The notes under the pieces are model-generated. The model did not search any database. It was given only the letters and a program-made list of their open reading frames with translations, and was not told the origin of the DNA. A stretch of 17,955 nucleotides of DNA from an uncultured Elusimicrobiales bacterium. GTDB lineage: Bacteria > Elusimicrobiota > Elusimicrobia > Elusimicrobiales > Elusimicrobiaceae. The translations under genes and the position numbers were made by a program. How positions within the stretch are numbered: the stretch's first letter is position 1; every line of letters begins with the position of its first letter. Below, in pieces: positions 6,404 to 13,619 of the stretch. The DNA is taken from the NCBI GenBank assembly GCA_905235355.1, contig CAJOLM010000026.1, positions 1 to 17,955 of the forward strand. The letters are read 5' to 3'.

Positions 6404-6409
6404 AGCCTT

Positions 6410-6637
6410 ATGGAAACGTATCTTAAAATAAAAGTGCACGCGGACGAAAAAAAGGAAAAATTGTTGCAAAAGTCCGCCGATACATTTGAAATCTGGGTCA
6501 AAGCCCCCGCTGAGCGCGGGCAGGCCAATGCCGCCGTGCGCGCCGCCTTGGCTGCACACTTGGGCATACCGGAAAATAAACTATCCCTTATCAAAGGGGC
6601 CACCAGCCCTGCCAAAATCTTTTTACTGCGCAACTAA
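6410..6637 (+). CDS. DUF167 / YggU family protein
   Basis: A 75-residue protein matching the small DUF167 (YggU) family in length and pattern. LKIKVHADEKKEK opens it, WVKAPAERGQANAAV is the family hallmark (apparent consensus PA..GKAN), and IKGATSPAKIFLL closes it. Biochemical function is not established for the family. The ATG at 6410 is chosen because the protein aligns from METYLKIKV; an in-frame ATG at 6347 would add 21 residues lying over the GIY-YIG reading frame. It starts 7 nt after the restored GIY-YIG stop, so in an intact ancestor the two could be coupled. It may also have its own leaderless transcript. It converges on proS across a shared terminator. Confidence 0.88.
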   Translation: METYLKIKVHADEKKEKLLQKSADTFEIWVKAPAERGQANAAVRAALAAHLGIPENKLSLIKGATSPAKIFLLRN

Positions 6638-6667
6638 AAACACCTCGGGCATATACCCGGGGTGTTT
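6636..6667 (-). terminator. Terminator of the proS operon (convergent with DUF167)
   Basis: A 12-bp stem (6638-6649 with 6656-6667, one G-T pair) with a 6-nt loop. On the minus strand it runs into TTTTT. On the plus strand no T run continues beyond the stem, so it serves mainly the minus-strand operon. Confidence 0.85.
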
Positions 6668-6682
6668 GGTGCAACGCAAAAA

Positions 6683-8401
6683 CTATTTCTTTAGCTCTTG
6701 TATAAATGCGTCTGCGTCAGACAGATTTTTGCGCACGCTGTCTTTTTCCGCGCGGCGTTTATATTCAAATTGACCGTCCCCTACCGTGCGGCTGCTAATC
6801 ACCACGCGGTGCGGCAAGCCAATTAAGTCCATATCTTTAAACTTAATGCCGGGGCGCTCGTTGCGCTCGTCCATCAGCACCGAAAGTCCCGCCGCTTCTA
6901 ATTTAGCACACATCTCATCAGCGGCTTTTTTGACATCCGGATTAGACTCATAATCTATAGCAACAAGTGCTACATCAAACGGCGCAATGCCTGCGGGCCA
7001 AATGATGCCGTTATCGTCGTGAGATTGCTCAATCGCGGCTGCCACCACGCGGCTGATGCCAATGCCGTAGCAACCCATAATAAACGGCGCGGAGGTCTGT
7101 TTTTCGGTTAAAAATTCAGCCTTCATGGCACTTGAATATTTGGTGCCGAGTTTGAACACATGGCCCACCTCAATGCCGCGCGTGAACTTAAATTCTGCGC
7201 CGCATTTGGCACAATGATCGCCGGGGGACGCAATTTTTAAATCATAATATCCGTCCACCTCAATATCGCGCGACGGATTGACATTGATAACGTGCACGTC
7301 CACTTCATTTCCGCCCGCTACCCCGTTGACCACACCTTTGACATAATTGTCAGCCAAAATTTTCACTTTTGGATTGCGCGCTTTTAAGCCTTGCGGCCCG
7401 GCAAATCCGACGGGGGAGCCGGTTACTTGGGTGTAAACTTCTTCGCTGGCTTTTGCAAGCTCGGTGCATTTTAAGAGCGCGCGCAGTTTAGGCTCATTTA
7501 ACTCATGGTCGCCGCGCACAAGTGCCACTACCGGTTCGCCGTCAGCAGTAAATACCAGTAGCTTAATCAGTTTATCCGGCGTAACACCCAGCACGTTGGC
7601 TACGTCTTCTACCGTGTAAGCTTTGGGCGTGGGGCGTTTTTCCATAGGTTTAAAATCAGCTTCGTTTATGGTTACTTGCGGAGCTTGCACGGCGGCTTTT
7701 TCGGTATTGGCGGCATAATCGCACGACGGACAATTAGCAATTACGTCCTCGCCGTTGTCAGCCAGTACCATAAACTCGTGCGAGAAATTCCCGCCGATAG
7801 CCCCGGTGTCTGCTTCTACTGCTTTGAACTGAAAGCCGCAGCGTTGGAAAATGCGCTGATAGGCTTTATACATGCGCTCATACCAATCGGCAGCTTGCTC
7901 CTCGGTAGCGCAGAAGGAATAAGCGTCCTTCATATAAAATTCGCGCGCGCGCATCACGCCAAAGCGGGGGCGGATTTCATCGCGGAATTTGGTGCCGAAC
8001 TGATACAAGCATACCGGGAGTTGTTTATAAGAGGAAATATCTTTGCGCGCTAAATCGGTGATGACTTCTTCGGCGGTAGGCGCGACGCAGAACTCGGCTT
8101 TTTTGCGGTCGGTTAGCTTGAGCAGCTGGTCGCCAAAATGTTGCCAGCGTCCGGTTTCGTTCCACAGCTCTGCCGGCTGCACAACAGGCAGCCACACTTC
8201 GCACGCGCCGGCGCGATCCATTTCTTCGCGCACGATATTTTCTACTTTTTTAAGCACTTTAAGCCCCAGCGGCAGCCACTCATACAGCCCGCTGCCCAGC
8301 TTGCGGATAAGCCCGGCACGGATCATCAGCTTAGCAGATAAATTGTCCGCATCTTTCGGTGCTTCTTTTAAAGTAGGTATATAGTAATTTGAAAGTTTCA
8401 T
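6683..8401 (-). CDS. proS: Prolyl-tRNA synthetase (bacterial type, with editing insertion)
   Basis: Cytoplasmic class II synthetase charging tRNA-Pro; 572 residues, the length of the bacterial form. Class II motif 2 is FRDEIRPRFGVMRAREFYMK, preceded by the TGRWQHFGDQL and APTAEEV segments. Motif 3 is GCYGIGISRVVAAAIEQ. Between them (about residues 220-380) lies the YbaK-like editing insertion that removes mis-charged alanine, including VEDVANVLGVTPDKLIKLLV and VALVRGDHELNEPKL. The anticodon-binding domain follows. The ATG at 8401 was chosen over an upstream one because MKLSNYYIPT is the family N-terminus and GAAGGA lies ~8 nt before it. It begins 2 nt after the ispG stop. It is the last gene of the cdsA-dxr-rseP-ispG-proS operon, an order found in many bacteria. 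Confidence 0.97.
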   Translation of the reverse strand: MKLSNYYIPTLKEAPKDADNLSAKLMIRAGLIRKLGSGLYEWLPLGLKVLKKVENIVREEMDRAGACEVWLPVVQPAELWNETGRWQHFGDQLLKLTDRKKAEFCVAPTAEEVITDLARKDISSYKQLPVCLYQFGTKFRDEIRPRFGVMRAREFYMKDAYSFCATEEQAADWYERMYKAYQRIFQRCGFQFKAVEADTGAIGGNFSHEFMVLADNGEDVIANCPSCDYAANTEKAAVQAPQVTINEADFKPMEKRPTPKAYTVEDVANVLGVTPDKLIKLLVFTADGEPVVALVRGDHELNEPKLRALLKCTELAKASEEVYTQVTGSPVGFAGPQGLKARNPKVKILADNYVKGVVNGVAGGNEVDVHVINVNPSRDIEVDGYYDLKIASPGDHCAKCGAEFKFTRGIEVGHVFKLGTKYSSAMKAEFLTEKQTSAPFIMGCYGIGISRVVAAAIEQSHDDNGIIWPAGIAPFDVALVAIDYESNPDVKKAADEMCAKLEAAGLSVLMDERNERPGIKFKDMDLIGLPHRVVISSRTVGDGQFEYKRRAEKDSVRKNLSDADAFIQELKK

Positions 8402-8403
8402 AA

Positions 8404-9492
8404 TTATTTTTCCTTCTTCCACGTATTAATTTTTTCAATGAGAAAATCTATCCATTTTTCTTGCGGGAGCTTGAACATGGTCTGCCCGTGTTCCAAGTAT
8501 AAACCTTCGCCTTTACCGCCGGCAATACCAAAGTCCGCATCGCGTGCTTCGCCGGGGCCGTTGACTACGCAGCCCATCACCGCAATTTTAAGTCCGGTCG
8601 CTTTAGCAAGCAAATCTTTATCGTTGTAAATGCGGTTTTCCAGCTCATGCACGGTGCCGGTTACATCTACTTGTGTGCGCCCGCACGTCGGGCAAGAAAT
8701 CAAATTCGGCCCATACTCGCGAAGTCCCACTGCTTTTAAAATTTCATACGCGGTGCGCACCTGCAGGCGCGGATCTTCGGTGAGTGAAACGCGAATCGTT
8801 GCACCAATGCCTTTTTGTAGCAGCGTGCCTAATGCCACCGCACTTTTGACAGTACCGCTTAAAAAGCTGCCCGCTTCCGTCAGGCCAATGTGCAGCGGAA
8901 TATCGCTTTGGCTGGCAAATAGTTCATTAGCCAGCACGGTGCGGCGGAAATTATCTGACTTTAACGATACGACTACATTTTTAAAGTTGAGTTGCTCTAA
9001 AATGTTGGCTTGCTCCAAGGCCTCCTGCACCATTACTTCGGCCCATTTTTCGTCGGAGAGTTCCATGCGGCCCTGTACGCTTTTTAAATATTTGACGCTG
9101 CCCGCATTGACGCCAATGCGAATAGCAATGCCTTTGTCTGCACACGCGCGCACCACCTCTTTGGTGTTTTCTACCGCGCCGATATTGCCCGGATTAATAC
9201 GCACTTTATCTACGCCTTGTTTAATGGCCTCTAGTGCCAGTTTGTAATCAAAATGAATATCAGCCACTAACGGAGAGTGTATGCGTTTTTTAATTTCGCC
9301 AATGGCTTGTGCGGCTTGCATATCCGGCACGGCCACGCGGTTAATTTCGCAGCCGGCATTTTCAAGAGCACTAATTTGCGCGGCGGTGGCTTGCGGGTCG
9401 CGCGTGTCTGTGTTGCACATGCTTTGCACGCGCACCGGATGTCCGGTACCTAATGTATAAGGACCAACTTTTACTTCACGGGTTTTGTACAT
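8404..9492 (-). CDS. ispG: 4-hydroxy-3-methylbut-2-enyl diphosphate synthase
   Basis: Iron-sulfur enzyme of the MEP isoprenoid pathway converting MEcPP to HMBPP. The 362-residue form begins MYKTREVKVGPYTLG, with the typical VQSMCNTDTRD near the N-terminus, VADIHFDYKLAL and KVRINPGNIG in the barrel domain. The cluster-binding cysteines are in CPTCGRTQ and GCVVNGPGEA. The single-barrel form without the plant/chlamydial insertion matches most bacteria. The ATG at 9492 has AGAGGA at good distance; a longer version starting with MRPIQ would merely read through the end of rseP and lacks family similarity. It overlaps the last 17 nt of rseP, so translation is coupled. Confidence 0.96.
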   Translation of the reverse strand: MYKTREVKVGPYTLGTGHPVRVQSMCNTDTRDPQATAAQISALENAGCEINRVAVPDMQAAQAIGEIKKRIHSPLVADIHFDYKLALEAIKQGVDKVRINPGNIGAVENTKEVVRACADKGIAIRIGVNAGSVKYLKSVQGRMELSDEKWAEVMVQEALEQANILEQLNFKNVVVSLKSDNFRRTVLANELFASQSDIPLHIGLTEAGSFLSGTVKSAVALGTLLQKGIGATIRVSLTEDPRLQVRTAYEILKAVGLREYGPNLISCPTCGRTQVDVTGTVHELENRIYNDKDLLAKATGLKIAVMGCVVNGPGEARDADFGIAGGKGEGLYLEHGQTMFKLPQEKWIDFLIEKINTWKKEK

Positions 9493-10585
9493 TTTTGTCC
9501 TCTTGCACGGCAGCTTGCGTCTGGGCCGCGGGCTTATTAAAGAAAATGCGTTTGATGTCTGAATAGGACGCATACACCACCAGTAACATCAAAATATAAA
9601 ATCCGACATTGGCTGCGCGCGTAATCATTTTGGTAGAAGGCAGCTTACCTGTCAGCCCTTCCCACAAATACACGAGCGCATATCCGCCGTCTAATATAGG
9701 GATGGGGAACAGGTTAAACATCCCTACCGCCAGCGAAAGCATAGCAATTAAGAAAATAAAATTTTCCAGCCCGGTGTGTACGGATTTGTGAATAATATTC
9801 ACAATGCCAATCGGCCCGGCCAAGTCCGGCGCTTTTTTGCGCGTGACACTTTGCCACAAAGAATTTAAGGAAAATTTTGTCCAATACCAGCATTGGTACA
9901 GCCCCAGGCCAATGGCCGGAAACACGCCCACGGGGTGCAGCTGGCTTTGCACAGTAATACCCAGCACGCGGGGTTTGTCTGCACGGAAATCCGTTTCCGC
10001 TACGGTCAAATGCAGCGGGTTGTTATCGCGCAATACCGTAATGTCCAGCGCGCCGCTAGACGCACCTAAGGTTTGTATTAAATCTTGCCAGTTGGAAATG
10101 GCGGTATCATTGAGTTTTAAAATTTGGTCACCGCTTTGCAGACCGATTTTTTCCGCCGGATAAGCAGCAATCACTTCGCCCACCACAGCGGGCAGTTTAG
10201 CGGGGTCTTGCTCAGGCATACCGCGGAAATAAATCAGCGTACTAAACAGTACCGCCGCCAGTACATAATTAAACAGCGCGCCATTGACCACCATAAAAAA
10301 TTTGGCATACCATTTTTTGGCGGCAAATTCTTGCGGCTGCGGGGCGGGGTCATCCTCTTCTAAAAACATTTTTCCTTCCGGCTCCACAAAGCCGCCAAAC
10401 GGAATAGCGCGCAGCTGGAAATCGGTCCCTTTGGCTGATTTTTTATGCCATAAAATTTTGCCAAAGCCGAAGGAAAATTCTTTTACTCCAATGCCGGTTA
10501 AGCGGCAAGCCAAAAAGTGGCCAAATTCGTGAATAATCACAATCGGGCTAAGTACCACAATGACGGCAAGTACAGACAACCACAT
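9476..10585 (-). CDS. rseP: Site-2 intramembrane metalloprotease RseP/MmpA
   Basis: Inner-membrane zinc protease that cleaves membrane-embedded regulators or signal-peptide remnants. HEFGH (H19-H23) supplies the zinc ligands and catalytic Glu in the first membrane helix. The third ligand is D299 in NLFPIPILDGG. One PDZ domain lies between (about 133-200, PAEKIGLQSGDQILKLN). Further helices are at about 98-119 and 275-295. At 369 residues with a single PDZ it is shorter than the two-PDZ E. coli RseP, but common elsewhere. A tail of ~25 polar residues ends the protein. AAGGAG overlaps the dxr stop and precedes ATG by 5 nt. No anti-sigma substrate is in the window, so its target is unknown. Confidence 0.95.
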   Translation of the reverse strand: MWLSVLAVIVVLSPIVIIHEFGHFLACRLTGIGVKEFSFGFGKILWHKKSAKGTDFQLRAIPFGGFVEPEGKMFLEEDDPAPQPQEFAAKKWYAKFFMVVNGALFNYVLAAVLFSTLIYFRGMPEQDPAKLPAVVGEVIAAYPAEKIGLQSGDQILKLNDTAISNWQDLIQTLGASSGALDITVLRDNNPLHLTVAETDFRADKPRVLGITVQSQLHPVGVFPAIGLGLYQCWYWTKFSLNSLWQSVTRKKAPDLAGPIGIVNIIHKSVHTGLENFIFLIAMLSLAVGMFNLFPIPILDGGYALVYLWEGLTGKLPSTKMITRAANVGFYILMLLVVYASYSDIKRIFFNKPAAQTQAAVQEDKNVQNP

Positions 10586-10594
10586 AAAAACTCC

Positions 10595-11791
10595 TTATAA
10601 AGAAACTTTTTTATAGCGTTTTTCGGCTAAATGCACGCGGGCTTTTTCTTTGGCCCACTCGTCGGCTTCCGCGGCCTGGTTTAAGGTAACGCGTCCGGCA
10701 CGGCTGTACGTGTCTTTAAGTACGCTATAAATTAATTTAGCAATATCTGTAAATTTGATGCGCCCTTGCAAAAATGCCTCTACCGCCACTTCATCTGCGG
10801 CACTAAGTGCGGCGGGGAAAATGCCGCCGCGTGCTTGGGCTGCCAGGGCCAGTTCTAGACACGGAAAGCGGTCAAAGTCCGGCTCAAAAAATTCCATTTT
10901 TTGCGCTTCAAATAAATTAAGCGGTTTGACCGGGCTTGGCATGCGTTTGGGATAGGTAATGGCGTACTGGATAGGGATGCGCATATCCGGCTCGCTGATT
11001 TCTGCCAAAATGGCGCCGTCCACATATTCCACCGCCGAGTGTATCAGCGATTGCGGATGAATAACAATCTGCACTTTTTCTTGCGGCAGATTAAATAAAT
11101 TCATAATTTCAATCGCTTCAAACCCCTTGTTCATCAGCGTGGCGGAATCGATGGTAATTTTTTTACCCATTTTCCAGCGCGGATGATGCAGGGCTTCTTC
11201 GGGTGTGACAGTAGATAAGGCGCGCGTGCGGCGCGCAAACGGACCGCCGGACGCCGTTAAAAATACTTTGGAAATAGATTTATTTTCTTTGTGATAGCTA
11301 TGCGCGTCGGTGCCTTCTAAACATTGGAAAATGGCAGACGGCTCGCTGTCCACCGGAATAATAGTAGCATCCCAGCGGCGGCACTCTTGCATAACGGTTT
11401 GCCCGGCCATAACCATGGGCTCTTTGTTAGCCAGTGCAATCGTTTTGCCGGCTTTGATAGCATAAATCAGCGGCTGAAATCCCACAGAGCCCACCAGCCC
11501 GTTAATGACCAAATCGGCACTGGGAAGTGAGGCTAAAAAGGTTAAACTGTCCATGTCCGGCGGCAAAAGCTGCGTGCCCTTGGGCATTTGCGTTTTGACA
11601 ATTTCATAACTGGCTGCGTCCAGCACCGCAGCAAAGCGCGGCTTAAAAGTGTGTACTTGGCTAATAAACAGCTCGGTATTGCGGTTGGCGGTTAAAGCCA
11701 AGACGCGGTACTCCGGCCCCAGCGCGGAAATCACGCTTAAGGACGAAGTGCCAATAGAGCCGGTAGAGCCTAAAATAACAATGTTTTTCAT
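10595..11791 (-). CDS. dxr: 1-deoxy-D-xylulose 5-phosphate reductoisomerase
   Basis: NADPH-dependent enzyme of the MEP pathway making 2-C-methylerythritol 4-phosphate; 398 residues, normal length. The N-terminal NADPH site is ILGSTGSIGTSSL (from residue 6), followed by LANKEPMVMAG. The metal-binding stretch is PVDSEPSAIFQ (D148, E150), then LTASGGPF, HPRWKMGKKITIDSATLMNK and IHPQSLIHSAVEY with SEPDMRIPIQYA. One oddity: residue 151 is Pro (codon ccg), where the family almost always has His (DSEHSAIFQ-type; His153 in E. coli). All other active-site segments look intact. The ATG at 11791 shares its bases with the cdsA stop (ATGA); an upstream TTG is ignored because MKNIVILG is the family start. 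Confidence 0.96.
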   Translation of the reverse strand: MKNIVILGSTGSIGTSSLSVISALGPEYRVLALTANRNTELFISQVHTFKPRFAAVLDAASYEIVKTQMPKGTQLLPPDMDSLTFLASLPSADLVINGLVGSVGFQPLIYAIKAGKTIALANKEPMVMAGQTVMQECRRWDATIIPVDSEPSAIFQCLEGTDAHSYHKENKSISKVFLTASGGPFARRTRALSTVTPEEALHHPRWKMGKKITIDSATLMNKGFEAIEIMNLFNLPQEKVQIVIHPQSLIHSAVEYVDGAILAEISEPDMRIPIQYAITYPKRMPSPVKPLNLFEAQKMEFFEPDFDRFPCLELALAAQARGGIFPAALSAADEVAVEAFLQGRIKFTDIAKLIYSVLKDTYSRAGRVTLNQAAEADEWAKEKARVHLAEKRYKKVSL

Positions 11792-12612
11792 TGTGCCAGG
11801 TGGCAATACAAAGCCACATAATAGAAAATGGGTGCAAGCAGCAAATACGAGTCAAAACGGTCTAAAAATCCGCCGTGTCCGGGCAGTAAATTAGAGGAAT
11901 CTTTGACCCCGGTGCTGCGTTTGATAACGGATTCAGCCAGGTCAGACACTTGACCGACCACGGCCACCAAAAGCCCCAGCCATACTGCCGTTTGCACAGA
12001 AATCACAGGCAAAAATAAATGGCGCATCAAGAGCGCGCCGCCCACTGCCAGCAGCGTTCCGCCGATAGCCCCTTCCCATGTTTTCTTGGGGCTGACTTCT
12101 TTGTTGAGTTTGTGGCGGCCCAAAAAACGTCCGGTAAAATACGCACCCGTATCGCAAATCCACACGGTGATAATCATAAACAGCGTCAGATATTCGCCAT
12201 AGGGAACGATATCGCGTATGTTGATTAAATGGGCTAAAGACCACGGGATTAAAAACACGCCCAAAAAAGTATTGCTCGCGCGTTCCCAGCTGCGGCGGGG
12301 GGTTAATACTTCCAGCAGCAGCACGCCAAAAATGACGACGCTGATAGCAAAAGGATACAAATTATCGGGCATGTCTAAAGACGGGATTTGCGCGCGGCCT
12401 AAAATAGCCACGGCTGCCATGAGCAAGCCAAAAATCATTAGGGAGAGCAGGTGCACGGGTTTTTTCCCGGCGCGCAACACCAGGCCGTATTCGTATAGGC
12501 ACAAACAAATCACGGCCGCAACAAAAGCCATATACACTATGCCGCCAAAATGAATAGCGGCTAAAATGACAGGGATGCCAATAATGGCAGTTAAAATACG
12601 CGGTAATAACAT
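11788..12612 (-). CDS. cdsA: Phosphatidate cytidylyltransferase (CDP-diglyceride synthase)
   Basis: Integral membrane enzyme forming CDP-diacylglycerol from phosphatidate and CTP for phospholipid synthesis. The 274 residues are mostly hydrophobic helices. The C-terminal signature is present: SDLAESVIKRSTGVKDSSNL followed by LPGHGGFLDRFDS, with one departure (Ser for the usual first Gly). WICDTGAYFTGRFLGRHKL and SPKKTWEGAIGG are also typical. MLLPRILTAIIGIP is taken as the start; an upstream ATG (MALPKRG, 12672) would add 20 polar residues that overlap the promoter. No Shine-Dalgarno precedes the chosen ATG, and a -10-like TAAAAT lies 7 nt upstream, suggesting a leaderless start for the whole five-gene operon. 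The uppS/frr genes often found upstream are absent here. Confidence 0.94.
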   Translation of the reverse strand: MLLPRILTAIIGIPVILAAIHFGGIVYMAFVAAVICLCLYEYGLVLRAGKKPVHLLSLMIFGLLMAAVAILGRAQIPSLDMPDNLYPFAISVVIFGVLLLEVLTPRRSWERASNTFLGVFLIPWSLAHLINIRDIVPYGEYLTLFMIITVWICDTGAYFTGRFLGRHKLNKEVSPKKTWEGAIGGTLLAVGGALLMRHLFLPVISVQTAVWLGLLVAVVGQVSDLAESVIKRSTGVKDSSNLLPGHGGFLDRFDSYLLLAPIFYYVALYCHLAQ

Positions 12613-12628
12613 ATAAGGTATTTTAGCA
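12613..12628 (-). promoter_or_regulatory. Extended -10 promoter of the cdsA-proS operon, leaderless spacing
   Basis: On the minus strand TGCTAAAAT (12628-12620) fits an extended -10 (TGnTAnAAT). It ends 7 nt before the cdsA ATG at 12612. A convincing -35 was not found. Confidence 0.5.
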
Positions 12629-12692
12629 TAATTGCTGTATGGGCTGCCGTGGCCTCTTTTTGGAAGGGCCAAGAAGGGGGTAAAAATAGGGC

Positions 12693-12720
12693 TTGACTTG
12701 TTTTTTTTTTTTGATACAAT
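12693..12720 (+). promoter_or_regulatory. Second pilin promoter with T12 spacer
   Basis: TTGACT (12693-12698), TG-T12-GA, TACAAT (12715-12720): base-for-base the same 29-bp core (12692-12720) as at 2006-2034. It drives the pilin at 12907 through a ~180-nt 5' UTR, whereas the first copy is only ~39 nt from its start codon. Confidence 0.85.
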
Positions 12721-12756
12721 GCGAGGTATGAGGTTGTAAAAAAGAAATAAACAAGG

Positions 12757-12786
12757 GCCATCCTGAGATGTCGTTACTCAGGATCT
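12757..12786 (+). repeat. 8-9-8 palindrome in pilin 2 5' UTR (unit a)
   Basis: ATCCTGAG (12760-12767), 9-nt loop ATGTCGTTA, CTCAGGAT (12777-12784). The stem sequence differs from its neighbour, but arm and loop lengths are the same. Confidence 0.75.
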
Positions 12787-12794
12787 AAAAGGTT

Positions 12795-12824
12795 GTCATC
12801 CCCGAAATTTGTAATCGGGGATCT
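12795..12824 (+). repeat. 8-9-8 palindrome in pilin 2 5' UTR (unit b)
   Basis: GTCAT followed by a stem ATCCCCGA (12798-12805), loop AATTTGTAA, TCGGGGAT (12815-12822). The stem is identical to that of 5940-5971 and 17804-17836, with a different loop. Confidence 0.78.
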
Positions 12825-12853
12825 CGTCATTATTTAAAATGAAAGCAGTTTAG

Positions 12854-12883
12854 GTGCTGAGCAGCAACCTCTCAGCACGACAC
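12854..12883 (-). repeat. 8-9-8 palindrome in pilin 2 5' UTR (unit c)
   Basis: GTGCTGAG (12854-12861), 9-nt loop, CTCAGCAC (12871-12878). On the minus strand it begins TGTCGTGCTGAG, matching the GTC-T-CTGAG layout of unit a. It lies 16 nt before the pilin ribosome-binding site. Confidence 0.72.
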
Positions 12884-12906
12884 ATTAAATAACAGGAGAA
12901 TATGAA

Positions 12907-13536
12907 ATGAGAGAAAATAAAAAGAGAAAAGATGTTGTCATTCCTGGGGCCGAAGGCAACCGGGAATCCACTATTAAACAAGGAAACACAACCTTATTAA
13001 CGGCTGGATTGCCGGTCCACGCCGGCAATGACAGCAAGAGAGGTTTTACGCTTATTGAATTATTAGTGGTGGTGCTCATTATCGGCATACTCGCCGCGAT
13101 CGCTTTGCCGCAATACACATTTGCAGTACAAAAGGCACGTTATGCTACATTAATTCCGCTGGTGGAAGGTTTATATAGAGCCCAAGAAAGTTACCGCTTG
13201 GCTAATGGAAAGTATGCTATGGATATGCTGAGTTTAGACGTGCAGCTCCCGGGTGATTTTATAGGAACAACTACTACGGCCTCTGGTGCTGTATATCAAA
13301 TGCAGAATAGTAAAATTGCTTGCGGATTAGCTACAGATGGAAGTCGGGAAGAAGGAAATTACGTGTATTGTAGATATAGCGTAGACAATTGGAGATATGT
13401 ACGTTTTACAGGTTCACGCAACAATAACAGTTATTGCGCATCCTCAGATGAAACTGGAGAAAAATTTTGCAAGCGTTATAGCGGGCTTGCCACACACTCT
13501 GATACGGTAGGCGGCTGGAAATTATATGCTTTATAA
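12907..13536 (+). CDS. Type IV pilin-like protein with 46-residue repeat-derived leader (orphan pilin 2)
   Basis: A 209-residue prepilin. The mature N-terminus FTLIELLVVVLIIGILAAIA, the cleavage context KRG before Phe47, and Glu at mature position 5 are canonical, followed by the shared RAQESYRLANGKYA block. The head domain has several cysteines (KIACG, YCRY, SYCAS, KFCK). The leader is unusually long and reads VVIPGAEGNRES and TAGLPVHAGNDS, peptide patterns produced by two inverted palindromic repeats (12937-12971 and 13006-13033). AGGAG (12894-12898) is 8 nt from the ATG at 12907. An earlier ATG at 12902 is followed at once by AAA TGA. An in-frame TTG at 13009 could give a 12-residue leader but lacks a ribosome-binding site. 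Its promoter equals that of pilin 1. No clear terminator follows. Confidence 0.88.
   Translation: MRENKKRKDVVIPGAEGNRESTIKQGNTTLLTAGLPVHAGNDSKRGFTLIELLVVVLIIGILAAIALPQYTFAVQKARYATLIPLVEGLYRAQESYRLANGKYAMDMLSLDVQLPGDFIGTTTTASGAVYQMQNSKIACGLATDGSREEGNYVYCRYSVDNWRYVRFTGSRNNNSYCASSDETGEKFCKRYSGLATHSDTVGGWKLYAL
12937..13033 (+). repeat. Inverted pair of palindromes inside the pilin 2 leader
   Basis: Unit 1: ATTCCTGG (12940-12947) with CCGGGAAT (12960-12967), 12-nt loop, preceded by GTC. Unit 2, opposite orientation: ATTGCCGG (13008-13015) with CCGGCAAT (13022-13029), 6-nt loop, followed by GAC. A spacer of ~35 nt separates them. The whole pair is translated in frame as the leader. The pattern resembles widespread intergenic GTCATTCC...GGGAATCC palindromes. 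Confidence 0.78.
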
Positions 13537-13619
13537 GTCATTTTTGTAGTACTCTTTTTGCCGGGAAAGCTCAAAAATTAGTATCATATACTCATATACA
13601 TTATATATGGAGAAGTCCC

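Noticed and set aside
9493..9573. N-terminal extension of IspG (MRPIQ start)
   Set aside because: It overlaps rseP coding sequence and the family begins at MYKTREVKVG with a good ribosome-binding site.
12613..12672. N-terminal extension of CdsA (MALPKRG start)
   Set aside because: The added residues are polar, not family-like, and cover the -10 region; MLLPRILTAIIG is the expected membrane start.
12757..12883. CRISPR-like array in the pilin 2 UTR
   Set aside because: The units differ in stem sequence and orientation, spacing is irregular, and no cas gene is present.
13564..13600. Promoter for the acyl-CoA dehydrogenase operon
   Set aside because: AT-rich boxes such as TATACT are present but without a matching -35, so no specific site is supported.
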